NCBI GenBank assembly: GCA_002011215.1
Contig: MTML01000147.1
Coordinates: 1 to 40,024, forward strand
Direction: 5' to 3'
Length of the DNA stretch: 40,024 nt
DNA from: Archaeoglobus sp. JdFR-24
Lineage (GTDB): Archaea > Halobacteriota > Archaeoglobi > Archaeoglobales > Archaeoglobaceae
A program made the translations under genes and the position numbers. Below, piece after piece: positions 15,188 to 23,507 of this stretch. The notes under the pieces were generated by a model, which was given only the letters and a program-made list of their open reading frames with translations, searched no databases and was not told the DNA's origin. Position 1 is the first letter of the stretch. The number at the start of each line of letters is the position of its first letter.

Positions 15188-17122
15188 ATGACTGCATCTC
15201 AGAAAGGTTGCATCATTACAGGGATCAGTTTGCACTTTATCTGCTCAATCGCAGTCCTGTTGTTAACGTTTGCTCTTTTACCTGTTCTTCTGGCACAAGC
15301 CTCTGCAGAATTTGTGAATGCAAATGAAGTGAATATAAAAGCAGTTGCGGTAAAAAGCACCGAGCCACCTGAGGGGGCGGTGATAAATATCTCAGTCACA
15401 GTCACTCCTGGAAAGGGGCGTGTTTTCGTCTCGACCACACCCTACACACAGATTGACATGCAGGGGAGTGCCCAGCTTGCCGCTCTGACCGCATGCGACG
15501 TTCTTGGCATTGATTTTATGAACTATGATTTCTTCTTCACAATTGAAGCAGAATCACCAATTGTCGGTGGCCCGTCAGCAGGTGGTGTCATGACCGTAGC
15601 AACGATTTCTGCTCTGAAAAATCTCAGCCTGAGAAACGATGTTTTCATGACGGGGATGATATATCCGGATGGCTTCATAGGGCCGGTTGGTGGGATTCCA
15701 TATAAGCTCAAAGCTGCCTCAGAGAATGGAGCAAAGGTCTTTCTGGTTCCAAAGGGTCAGAAGATAGTTTATGTTGAAGAGAGGGTTGAGGAGAAAAAAG
15801 GGCCGTTTATTTTCATAAGCAGAAAAACAAAGCCTGTGGATCTTGTAGCATACGGAAATAGCCTCGGTGTTAAGGTGTACGAGGTTGAAACGATTGAAGA
15901 TGCGCTGATGTATTATACTAACTACACCATAACAAAATCTCAGAGCAACCTTAATCTGTCTAAATACTCGGATCTTCTCAAGAGATTGGCTGAAAAGATG
16001 AAAAAGGATACAATGGATCTTTACACCACTGTTAAAAATACTGGTGTTGAAGGAATAGAGAAAGCTGAGGAGTTCATTAGAGAGGGAGATGAGAGCTACC
16101 AGAGGGGATATTATTATACTTCTACCAGCCAGTATTTTACAGCCAAAATCGAACTCAGATATCTCTATTACACTTACAGGATAAAGAGTGATGAAGATCT
16201 TATTCACGAGTTTGCCTCCGTTGAAGAGGAGATCAATTCAACCAAAAACTATCTTTTAGCTCAGAAACAGATAGGGGTTGAGTCTTTCCAGCTTTTTGGT
16301 GCTGCACAGGAAAGAGTAACTCTTGCGGAGAATTATCTCTACTCTGCACGAACTTCAAATAATTTGGAAAACTCACTGAGATACCTTGCTCTCTCAAAGG
16401 AAAGAGTGGAAAGTGCTAAGGTCTGGTTATCTCTGCTTGAGACAGTAAATGAAGATATTCCTTTAAAAACAGATGAGCTTAAAAAGAGGGCACAATTCTA
16501 TCTGGGTCAGGCAGAATCCTTAGTTGTTTATGCATCTCAGATAGGTGGTTATACAAATCTGATCGAAGAAGCGGATAAGAGTATTGAACTTTCAAGAAAG
16601 CAACTGGGTGAGGGATTCTATGCCGGTTCAGCAATCTCGGCCATAGATTCGATCACAAAAGCGAGTCTTTCAATTGAACTTATTAACGCTGATGAAAATA
16701 TCATCAAATCAAAAAATGAGGTCTCAAGGCAATCAGCAAAATCAGCGCTTGGTGAGGTCGAAAAAATCGTAACACCAGTTCTGCCTGTGGCATATTTTGA
16801 GTATGCAGAAACCTCAGAGAACTTAGTAGTGAAACTTTCCTATTACAAACTCTCTGAAAGACTTGCCAAGCTGATACTTGCAGTCTCAAAAGTGTATCCT
16901 GAACGGAATCTGGTAAAGGTTGAGTTTGAGACTCCCTATGGAGAGTCTGTCTCTGAACCTAAGCAAGACAAGACACCTGTTAAATTACCTGATATAAATA
17001 AAATTAAGCCTGAAATTCCAAAATTACCAGACATTCCAAAGGAACTGATTTCGGGATTTGAGGGGTTGGTTGCAGTTACTGCCCTATCAGCGACTTTGTA
17101 TTTGATCCGGAGAAGAAGATGA
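15188..17122 (+). CDS. Exported Lon-like serine protease (S16) with C-terminal anchor
   Basis: 644 residues. A signal peptide (about 12-40, ending in AQASA) directs it out of the cell. The S16 Lon proteolytic domain follows (about 45-260) with the catalytic Ser130 in GGPSAGG and Lys173 in IPYKLKAA. The 43-residue spacing equals that of E. coli Lon Ser679/Lys722. There is no AAA+ domain. Residues ~260-600 form a long helical, coiled-coil-like region, then a Pro/Lys-rich linker. The end, SGFEGLVAVTALSA then TLYLIRRRR, looks like a PGF-CTERM sorting tail with Ser in place of Pro. It is likely a surface-anchored ATP-independent protease. It is convergent with the DUF92 gene. Confidence 0.88.
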   Translation: MTASQKGCIITGISLHFICSIAVLLLTFALLPVLLAQASAEFVNANEVNIKAVAVKSTEPPEGAVINISVTVTPGKGRVFVSTTPYTQIDMQGSAQLAALTACDVLGIDFMNYDFFFTIEAESPIVGGPSAGGVMTVATISALKNLSLRNDVFMTGMIYPDGFIGPVGGIPYKLKAASENGAKVFLVPKGQKIVYVEERVEEKKGPFIFISRKTKPVDLVAYGNSLGVKVYEVETIEDALMYYTNYTITKSQSNLNLSKYSDLLKRLAEKMKKDTMDLYTTVKNTGVEGIEKAEEFIREGDESYQRGYYYTSTSQYFTAKIELRYLYYTYRIKSDEDLIHEFASVEEEINSTKNYLLAQKQIGVESFQLFGAAQERVTLAENYLYSARTSNNLENSLRYLALSKERVESAKVWLSLLETVNEDIPLKTDELKKRAQFYLGQAESLVVYASQIGGYTNLIEEADKSIELSRKQLGEGFYAGSAISAIDSITKASLSIELINADENIIKSKNEVSRQSAKSALGEVEKIVTPVLPVAYFEYAETSENLVVKLSYYKLSERLAKLILAVSKVYPERNLVKVEFETPYGESVSEPKQDKTPVKLPDINKIKPEIPKLPDIPKELISGFEGLVAVTALSATLYLIRRRR

Positions 17123-17127
17123 CTGAC

Positions 17128-18462
17128 TCAGAGAAGAAGAAAATAGCAGAAAACAATTGTACTCAGTGTAGCGATAAAATTCACTCCTGAATTTGTTAAA
17201 TAACCCATTTTTTCGAGTGTTGCCCCAAGAACGCTATCCACATGTACTGCGACGAATCCTGAAATAAAGGCGATTATTGCCAGATTTGGTGGGATTACTG
17301 AAAGCAGATATGCTGTAATTACAACAAGAGCAGAACCGGTTGCTGCAGCAATCTCTCCTTGAAGTGAAACCCCTCCACTCTCTCCTGCCTTTACGGGTTT
17401 AAAGTTTGTAATCAGATAGACTCTTCTTGCAGCCTTTCCTATTTCACTTGCCATTGTATCTCCGAGTGCAGTTGCAATCGAGGCAACAAATGAAACGAGG
17501 AAGATATCTGCTCTGTAAACTCCATAGTTCATCGCAAAGAAAAGAGCAGGCAGGCTGTTTGCAAAAACATTGGCATAACCTCTTGCCCCTCCAACAGGCT
17601 CCTCAATACCCATCTCCTTTTTTATGGAGTATTTATATTTGGTCGCCGCTGAACCAAGAATGTAGAAGGATACCAACACAATGAAAAAGCGAATATCTGT
17701 GAAAAGGATGATTAACGTTCCTATCAATGTGGCACTCATCAAACCACTCTCATCTGCGACTCCTGCTTTCATAGCACCAAGACTGAGGAAGAAAGATACT
17801 GTAAAGGCGAATAAAAGATGGTTTACAGGAGCTTTAAATCCATAGATACTGAAAATAAGGAACACCGTTGCGGTTGAAAGCAGCAAAGTAACTCTTTTAT
17901 CGCTTTCAACTTCGATACTCTCCACAAGTGACGCAGTTATACCGCCTATGAGCGACAGAAATAGAAGGAATTCAGACTGTATTACCTCGTTGCTGAGTGA
18001 GAAGTAGTATATGAAATAAATGAATCCTAAAAAGGTGAAAATCAGAATATTGATTGGTGCATTTTTTCTGAATTCATGCCCTAGGAGGAGAAACATGGAA
18101 GCTCCTATGACGTATTTTGGGATTCCTGCCGGAACTGTGAGGATGAAGATTAACGACAGAAGTGAAGAATTAAAGATTGATGTATGAATGTTGACATTTG
18201 ATATTTTAATTTTTATTTTATCTCCTGCATAAATAGAATAAAGTAAAATTATTGGTGCAAACAGACCAAGAATCAACCTATCATCCAGAAGGGGCATCAA
18301 CAGTGATGGAATCAGTATTATGAATGAGTAAAAGGTGATTTTCCCGGCCATTCTCCCGGCCTCAGTCTCATTCAAATCATCTTCCAACCCAGGATCTGGT
18401 CTATCTGGTTTTGAATTTACGTTTTCCTGATTGTATTTTACTGATCTGTTCATAAAATCCAT
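17128..18462 (-). CDS. DUF92 membrane protein (phytol-kinase/VTE6-like)
   Basis: 444 residues with at least ten hydrophobic segments. The C-terminal ~230 residues match DUF92/TIGR00297: 'GARGYANVFANSLPALFFA', 'SIATALGDTMASEIGKA' and 'GESGGVSLQGEIAAATGSA'. Plant VTE6, in the same family, is a phytyl-phosphate kinase. The N-terminal ~200 residues are an additional hydrophobic domain. The start is ATG 18462. It is divergent from a cis-prenyltransferase homologue over 39 bp, so a role in polyprenol/isoprenoid phosphate metabolism is plausible but inferred. Confidence 0.85.
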   Translation of the reverse strand: MDFMNRSVKYNQENVNSKPDRPDPGLEDDLNETEAGRMAGKITFYSFIILIPSLLMPLLDDRLILGLFAPIILLYSIYAGDKIKIKISNVNIHTSIFNSSLLSLIFILTVPAGIPKYVIGASMFLLLGHEFRKNAPINILIFTFLGFIYFIYYFSLSNEVIQSEFLLFLSLIGGITASLVESIEVESDKRVTLLLSTATVFLIFSIYGFKAPVNHLLFAFTVSFFLSLGAMKAGVADESGLMSATLIGTLIILFTDIRFFIVLVSFYILGSAATKYKYSIKKEMGIEEPVGGARGYANVFANSLPALFFAMNYGVYRADIFLVSFVASIATALGDTMASEIGKAARRVYLITNFKPVKAGESGGVSLQGEIAAATGSALVVITAYLLSVIPPNLAIIAFISGFVAVHVDSVLGATLEKMGYLTNSGVNFIATLSTIVFCYFLLL

Positions 18463-18501
18463 TGGCAAAGATTAAGTATTGTCATTTTTAAAAAGTTACC
18501 G
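18463..18501. promoter_or_regulatory. 39-bp bidirectional promoter
   Basis: Start codons at 18462 (minus) and 18502 (plus) are 39 bp apart. TTAAGTATT at 18472-18480 lies 22-30 nt before the plus ATG. TTTTTAAAAATG-like sequence around 18482-18493, read on the minus strand, lies 20-30 nt before the minus ATG. Both messages would be leaderless and the two TATA boxes nearly touch, so the genes are probably coregulated. Confidence 0.55.
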
Positions 18502-19137
18502 ATGCTGAACTTTGCGAGAAAGTTCTATGAAAAACGCTTAGAAAAAAACATAATCAGGTGGAAGATACCCTCGCACCTTATGGTCGTGACCGAACTGAAA
18601 GAATTCTTTGAAAATTTTTCAAGTTTTAGAAATCTGATAAGATGGTGTAAAAAATTTGGTATTGATGAAATCACTTTTTGTATACACATTGTGGGAAAAA
18701 GGTATTCGTTTTCTGGAATGGAAGATTTAATACCGAAGATTGAAAAATTTGTTTTTGAGGAAGGTATCAGAATCAGACTTGTTTCCAAAAACCAATTCAG
18801 AGAGTGGGGAGAGGGTAAGCCTACTCTGAATTTTATATTGGGGTATGGTGGGAGAGCTGAGATAACAGATGCTGTTAAAGAGATTGCAAAGATCGTAAAA
18901 AGTGGAGACTTACACCCGGAAGAAATCGAAGAAAAGGATATAGAGAAGCATCTGAAAATAAAGAATCCACCCGATCTTATTATAAGGGCTGGAGAGGAAA
19001 TCCCAGACTTTCTCATATGGCAAAGCATTTACAGTGAACTGTATTTTATGGATATTGAATGGAAAAGCTTTAGATATGTTGATTTTCTGCGATGCATAAG
19101 AGAGTATCAGAAAAGAGAAAGGAGATTTGGACAGTAG
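18502..19137 (+). CDS. cis-Prenyltransferase homologue lacking the catalytic DGN motif
   Basis: 211 residues. The C-terminal part matches undecaprenyl/polyprenyl diphosphate synthases: PPDLIIRAGEE, then DFLIWQSIYSELYF and YQKRERRFG. The N-terminal catalytic block (H-x-x-I-I-M-D-G-N-x-R-x-A) is missing: the segment after IPSHLMVV reads TELKEFFE, so the essential Asp and the Asn/Arg are gone. The RxSxF arginine is also replaced (EEIPDF). It therefore resembles the non-catalytic subunit of heteromeric cis-prenyltransferases (NgBR/Nus1 in eukaryotes; heteromeric enzymes are reported in Methanosarcina). A catalytic partner should be encoded elsewhere. It shares a 39-bp promoter with DUF92. Confidence 0.82.
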   Translation: MLNFARKFYEKRLEKNIIRWKIPSHLMVVTELKEFFENFSSFRNLIRWCKKFGIDEITFCIHIVGKRYSFSGMEDLIPKIEKFVFEEGIRIRLVSKNQFREWGEGKPTLNFILGYGGRAEITDAVKEIAKIVKSGDLHPEEIEEKDIEKHLKIKNPPDLIIRAGEEIPDFLIWQSIYSELYFMDIEWKSFRYVDFLRCIREYQKRERRFGQ

Positions 19138-19206
19138 CCTTAGACAGTCGATCCATATAATCTCAATAGGTTATATTGGGGAAAATTATATACTTTCGTA
19201 AGAGGG

Positions 19207-19257
19207 ATGTTGAAGCTGAAATTAGCTTTAAGAAATCAGAAAAATTGGTTTCATTAA
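19207..19257 (+). CDS. Possible 16-codon leader peptide
   Basis: ATG 19207 is preceded by GAGGG and by an AATTATATAC box about 20 nt upstream, and reads 16 codons to a stop at 19255-19257, only 19 bp before the PUA gene. It could be an upstream open frame in the leader of that gene or chance. There is no evidence beyond position and signals. Confidence 0.2.
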   Translation: MLKLKLALRNQKNWFH

Positions 19258-19276
19258 ATAAAGTAGAGGGATCAGA

Positions 19277-19786
19277 ATGCAAATAAAGACTCAGAGAATA
19301 AAGTTCATGTCGAAAGAAGAAAAAATAAGGATCGTAAGGGCGGTTGCAGATTATCAGTTTGGAGTTGGGGCAGGAAGAGCACTGTTTCCAGATAGTTGCA
19401 GGTTCATAATCTCACCAAAAACAGGCAGGATAAGACAGGTTACTGATGGAGGTATAAGGATAGCAACTCTAAAACCCAGTTCAGGATGGCTGACGGTAAG
19501 TATTGAGGGAGCAAGAAGACTTCATAAAGCATTTGCGTATCCAAAACTAAGGGTTGTTGTGATGAATGAGGTTGGAGAGTTCATTGCAGCCGGCAAGAAT
19601 GTGTTTGCAAAGCATGTTGTAACTGCTGATGAAAAAATCAGGGCTGAAGATGAGGTAATTGTTGTCAACCAGAATGATGAGCTTCTTGCTACCGGGAGAG
19701 CCGTACTAGGATATGTTGAGATGCTGGACTTTCAGAGGGGTGTTGCTGTGGATGTGAGGGTAGGAATCAAAAAAGAAAAAAATTAA
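19277..19786 (+). CDS. PUA-domain RNA-binding protein
   Basis: 169 residues. The C-terminal ~80 residues form a PUA domain: 'YPKLRVVVMNEVGEFIAAGK' (strand and Gly-rich turn), 'VFAKHVVTADEKIRAEDEVI' and 'LLATGRAVL'. The N-terminal part (residues 10-85), with 'DYQFGVGAGRALFP', resembles the pre-PUA domain in archaeosine tRNA-guanine transglycosylase-related stand-alone proteins. It likely binds structured RNA or helps tRNA modification; there is no catalytic domain. It is followed 10 bp later by the bactofilin-like gene, suggesting an operon. Confidence 0.82.
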   Translation: MQIKTQRIKFMSKEEKIRIVRAVADYQFGVGAGRALFPDSCRFIISPKTGRIRQVTDGGIRIATLKPSSGWLTVSIEGARRLHKAFAYPKLRVVVMNEVGEFIAAGKNVFAKHVVTADEKIRAEDEVIVVNQNDELLATGRAVLGYVEMLDFQRGVAVDVRVGIKKEKN

Positions 19787-19796
19787 TGAAGAAACC

Positions 19797-20246
19797 ATGG
19801 TGCGGACAAAAAAAATTGAAAAGGAAAGGAGAAAACCTATTTTTGTTGACAGTGCTAAGAAACTCCTGATAGTTAGAAAAAACTCAGTAATCGATAGAAC
19901 AATCAATTTTGAAGGGAAAATTATAGGTGGAATTAATGTAAGCTTCTGGGGAGATATTTCCTGTGATGAGTTATATGTAGGCAAAGCCTCTTTTATAAAA
20001 GGAGTCATCAAATGCAGGAAGGCAGTAATTGGTGCAGCAACTCAGTTTAACCAGATTATAGCTAAGGAGGAGGTTTTGATTCTGAACAGGTGCATTGGGA
20101 ATTTTATAAGATGCGATAAAAATGTATTGATTCGTAAGGGTGTTGTGGTGGGAAATCTGGAAGCTGAATCTGTTCTCATAGATGGGATTTCCCGCATAGG
20201 TAGAATTAACGCGAAAAAAATTATTGCATCAAAGAGTGAGGAATGA
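19797..20246 (+). CDS. Bactofilin-like / polymer-forming beta-helix protein
   Basis: 149 residues. After a basic N-terminus, residues ~25-140 show the regular 'hydrophobic-x-hydrophobic-x-x-x-x-x-G' repeats of a right-handed beta-helix: INFEGKIIGGINVSF, GDISCDELYVGKASFI, KGVIKCRKAVIG, GNFIRCDKNVLIRKG and GNLEAESVLIDG. Bactofilins (DUF583) self-assemble into filaments in bacteria; archaeal members are few and mostly uncharacterised. It starts at ATG 19797, 10 bp after the PUA gene stop. It could alternatively be a soluble scaffold or a gamma-carbonic-anhydrase-like fold, but catalytic His residues are not seen. Confidence 0.7.
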   Translation: MVRTKKIEKERRKPIFVDSAKKLLIVRKNSVIDRTINFEGKIIGGINVSFWGDISCDELYVGKASFIKGVIKCRKAVIGAATQFNQIIAKEEVLILNRCIGNFIRCDKNVLIRKGVVVGNLEAESVLIDGISRIGRINAKKIIASKSEE

Positions 20247-20339
20247 TTGATGTATTGTGTAATTAACGATTTCTTAATAAGATTGTTACAGACCTAAATC
20301 TTCTAACTGCAAACTTTGAGATTTAGATATCTGTACAGG

Positions 20340-22004
20340 TCAGGTTCTAAGTTTCAACTCTTTTTCAAGCTTTTTCAGATTGCTTAAAAGACCTGCAACC
20401 ACAATTTTTGTTCCAGGTTCGATAATAAACTCAGTATCAGGTTTAATAGCGGAATTTCCTTTAATCAGACAAACTAAGATACATCCGAATTTATCTTCGA
20501 TATCTTCTAATTTTAATTTTCTATGTGCAAGTTTGGAATCTTCTTCAACTGTGTAGGTATTGAATATCACTCCTTTGTAAACCATCCACTTTGACACGAT
20601 TTCTCCAAACAGGTGAGACATGACCATCATCGATGAAACTGCCTGCAGATCAGCGACATAATGTGAACCCGCATTGTAGAATTTCTGTACGTTTTTAGAG
20701 TCATTGCATCTCGCGAAAATTGCAATTTTTGGAGATAATTTTTTGAGCATAATACTGCAAAGAATCGAGTCACTATCCTTTGGGAGAGAAATGATCGCTG
20801 TAGAATACTCTTCAAGGTTTAACGATCTCCAGAATGATTCATCCAGCACATCAGCGACGATCATCGACTCCACGTTATCCATCAGCTCTTTTTCTTCTTC
20901 CAAATCTACAACGGTAAGCCTGTAATTATGCGAGGAGAGGACTTTTGCGATTACCTTTCCAGCTTCTCCATAACCGATAAGGAGTATCTTTTCTTCGCCC
21001 ATCTTGATTTTTTCCACCTCTTCAACCCCATCAATCGCAATCAGACAGGCACTTCGAATATCTGCTCCAACGGTTGCGGTAAGAAGTATGGCATTTCTGT
21101 TCAGTGTCTTATCTGGAGGTGGCCTGAAATAGAATTTTCCACCCTCTCTTAAGCTTATAACACGAAGATCAAACATCTTTTCATATTCACCGACTTTTTT
21201 CCCTTCAATACTACTTTTTGGCCTTATAGTTGTCTCTGCAATATGAACTCCGGGGGCGATCTCTTTGATATCGGGCAGGCAGGCGAGGAATTCATGTACT
21301 TTCCTGGCAATATGGGCTGCAACCAAATTTTTTGGAGTGAGGACTCTTGAAGCACCAGCATATAGAATATAACGTGTGTATGCGGCATCATCGATAACAA
21401 CAATCTTTGGAAGGTTGAAGTTTTTAAGGGTTATAAGGATCTCAACGGTTTTCTCAATGTTCTCATCTACTATAATCAGAGCGTTTGCTCCCTCTATACC
21501 ATTCTTTATGAAAGATTCCAGGCCACCATCACTGAGTACACAACTTACACCATTCTCAATAGCTTGTTTGACCTTTTCATGAGCCGAATCCATTATTACG
21601 CAGGTGATTCCCATGTTTTTCAGTTCACCGTATAATTTCAGGCTTTTCTCGTTGTACCCATAGATCAGGATATGCTCTTTCAATCCTTCGACACTTTCAG
21701 GAAGGATTATTGCAAGCTTTGATTCTGCCCAGGGTACGATTATATAGGGCAGAAATACTCCAAATATGTAGAAAATTCCAGTGAACATTACAACTAATGT
21801 GAAAATTTTTCCTTCAAGACTGTAAAAAACAAGATCACCGTATCCAACAGTTGTTATCGTTGTTAATACCCAGTAAAATCCATCGAAAACACTGTAGGAT
21901 TCATTTTCAACGTAAAATTTTAACAGAACAAAAATGTAAGAGTAGATTAAAAGAATAAACAAAAAAATTAAGGAAAATTTTATTGTTCTTTTCCCTATCG
22001 TCAT
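20340..22004 (-). CDS. Potassium channel with tandem RCK domains
   Basis: 554 residues. Two transmembrane helices (about 8-30 and 64-90) flank the pore loop with the selectivity filter TVGYGD at 52-57. Then comes RCK_N (about 110-220) with a degraded Rossmann loop (IYGYNEKS), RCK_C (about 235-320), a second RCK_N with intact GYGEAG (about 335-450) and a second RCK_C to the end. This is MthK-like but with two RCK units per chain. It begins one base after the mtd stop, so it is cotranscribed with mtd. The intact second nucleotide loop suggests gating by a nucleotide or redox cofactor. Confidence 0.92.
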   Translation of the reverse strand: MTIGKRTIKFSLIFLFILLIYSYIFVLLKFYVENESYSVFDGFYWVLTTITTVGYGDLVFYSLEGKIFTLVVMFTGIFYIFGVFLPYIIVPWAESKLAIILPESVEGLKEHILIYGYNEKSLKLYGELKNMGITCVIMDSAHEKVKQAIENGVSCVLSDGGLESFIKNGIEGANALIIVDENIEKTVEILITLKNFNLPKIVVIDDAAYTRYILYAGASRVLTPKNLVAAHIARKVHEFLACLPDIKEIAPGVHIAETTIRPKSSIEGKKVGEYEKMFDLRVISLREGGKFYFRPPPDKTLNRNAILLTATVGADIRSACLIAIDGVEEVEKIKMGEEKILLIGYGEAGKVIAKVLSSHNYRLTVVDLEEEKELMDNVESMIVADVLDESFWRSLNLEEYSTAIISLPKDSDSILCSIMLKKLSPKIAIFARCNDSKNVQKFYNAGSHYVADLQAVSSMMVMSHLFGEIVSKWMVYKGVIFNTYTVEEDSKLAHRKLKLEDIEDKFGCILVCLIKGNSAIKPDTEFIIEPGTKIVVAGLLSNLKKLEKELKLRT

Positions 22005-22005
22005 T

Positions 22006-22824
22006 TTACTGTGGTTTTTCCATCAAACCTGCTTTTTTAAGAACAACACCGTCTTTGGAGTGTGGAGTTCTGTAGACCGAATCACCACCTTTTTCGATCT
22101 CTCTTGCCTTATCAGCTTCAATTGCTGCCACCCTCATCATTTCATGAGCTGAAGCGACGAGCGGGATGTATTTTTCAGGATCTCTCTCTATAAAGCAACC
22201 TTTAACATCTATATCTGCAACCTTCTCTGCAATATAATATGCGGCCATAGCCTTTGCTTTGGCATAGGGGTTCTTGAAGTTTCCAGCAGCAACAGCTCTC
22301 TCGGCAGTAACTACAACCTGTGGGAGCTCAGGCTCTTTACCCTCTTTAAGAGCATCAATCACCTTATCGATTGCTTCCTGCACGAGTCTGAAAGCTCCGG
22401 TGGCGGCCAGGACCTTTATAACATCTGCATTGAACAGAGCCATTTCGGTTGGATCCAGAAACTCCCTTCTTGCACCAATCATCGAATCTGCATTAATGAG
22501 AATGTATCCAAATCCCTTCTCAGCGAATTCATCCTTTGCCTTTTTGGCCGGTGCATCACTGATTACAATAACTGGCTTACCTTCAAATGCTTCTCTTGCT
22601 GCTTTAGGCCCTGGAAGAGCTGCATTTGGAGAAACAACAATTACGAGATCTGGATCGAATTCTTTCAGCTTTTCTGCTACTTCAGCTTCCTCAGGCTGCA
22701 TTTTTGCACCGCTTGTCACAACTCTTACAGAAATATCCCCTCTGTCTGCCCTCTCATCAAGGAGGTATTCGACTAAAAGAGCTGTTCCAATTGCACCCAT
22801 TTTTAAGACGCCTACTTTCACCAT
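22006..22824 (-). CDS. mtd: F420-dependent methylene-H4MPT dehydrogenase
   Basis: 272 residues, the expected length. The N-terminus VKVGVLKMGAIGTALLVEYL followed by LDERADR, and 'DLVIVVSPNAALPGPKAARE', are characteristic of Mtd, which oxidises or reduces methylene-tetrahydromethanopterin with coenzyme F420 in the reductive or oxidative C1 branch. Cytoplasmic. ATG 22824 is chosen over 22836 because GGGTGGT lies just before it. GATTATATTTG about 45 nt upstream is its TATA box. Strong evidence for an H4MPT-using anaerobic archaeon; the downstream operon partner is an RCK potassium channel. Confidence 0.95.
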   Translation of the reverse strand: MVKVGVLKMGAIGTALLVEYLLDERADRGDISVRVVTSGAKMQPEEAEVAEKLKEFDPDLVIVVSPNAALPGPKAAREAFEGKPVIVISDAPAKKAKDEFAEKGFGYILINADSMIGARREFLDPTEMALFNADVIKVLAATGAFRLVQEAIDKVIDALKEGKEPELPQVVVTAERAVAAGNFKNPYAKAKAMAAYYIAEKVADIDVKGCFIERDPEKYIPLVASAHEMMRVAAIEADKAREIEKGGDSVYRTPHSKDGVVLKKAGLMEKPQ

Positions 22825-22967
22825 AGTACCACCCAATACTTGATGAGTCTGGCCAAATATAATCGTTTCCTTTTTATTCTATCCGCATGCATTTTGTCGT
22901 GGAGTTGTCATAAAAGTTGGAATGATATGAGTATTTGCAGAAACTTTGCAGAAACAGGGGGTATTTA

Positions 22968-23507
22968 ATGAGATTATTGCTTGGGTTATCTGAGTGGAAG
23001 TGGTGGAAGCAAATCCTTATGCTGCTGGGGCTGATAATTCTCCTTTTAATCTCTGGAATTTTTGCATATGTGCTGTTCGAAGAGCAGTTTCTTGTAATTG
23101 AAGGGGAAAATGGTAGCTGTGCCCTTCCAGTTAAGGAGAACGATGTGGTTTCGGTTTCTTTCATACATTCTGTCGAGTTATCGAGAACTATTGATTTCTA
23201 TAAGATAAAAAGAGGATATTTTTTGCTTTTCAAGACTCTTACAAAAACAGCAGGATGGGGTTTGCCGAGTACGGAGAAAAACTTTTCAACCACGATTTAT
23301 GACGGTGAAGAGTGGTTCGAGTTTGGGATTGAGAGAAAAATCGAATCATTTATAATCTCCACGCATCCGATCAATCAGTATATAATCAAAGTCGAAAGCA
23401 AAGAAATCAAATATGGTAAGCTTGGAAAAACTATAACTTTAAAAATTGAAAAGGGAAACATCTTCTATTTAATAAACCGGAGGTGCGAAGTTGGCGAACC
23501 TGAATGA
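22968..23507 (+). CDS. DUF1850 protein of a TAXI-TRAP transporter
   Basis: 179 residues. One transmembrane helix (about 16-38) is followed by an external domain with the DUF1850 pattern: SFIHSVELSRTIDFYKI and a Gly-rich 'TAGWGLPS'. DUF1850 genes sit beside TAXI-type TRAP permeases in bacteria and archaea; the precise role is unknown. ATG 22968 follows a GGGGGT; the upstream in-frame ATG at 22935 has no such site. Its end overlaps the permease start by 17 bp, so the two are translationally coupled. Confidence 0.8.
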   Translation: MRLLLGLSEWKWWKQILMLLGLIILLLISGIFAYVLFEEQFLVIEGENGSCALPVKENDVVSVSFIHSVELSRTIDFYKIKRGYFLLFKTLTKTAGWGLPSTEKNFSTTIYDGEEWFEFGIERKIESFIISTHPINQYIIKVESKEIKYGKLGKTITLKIEKGNIFYLINRRCEVGEPE

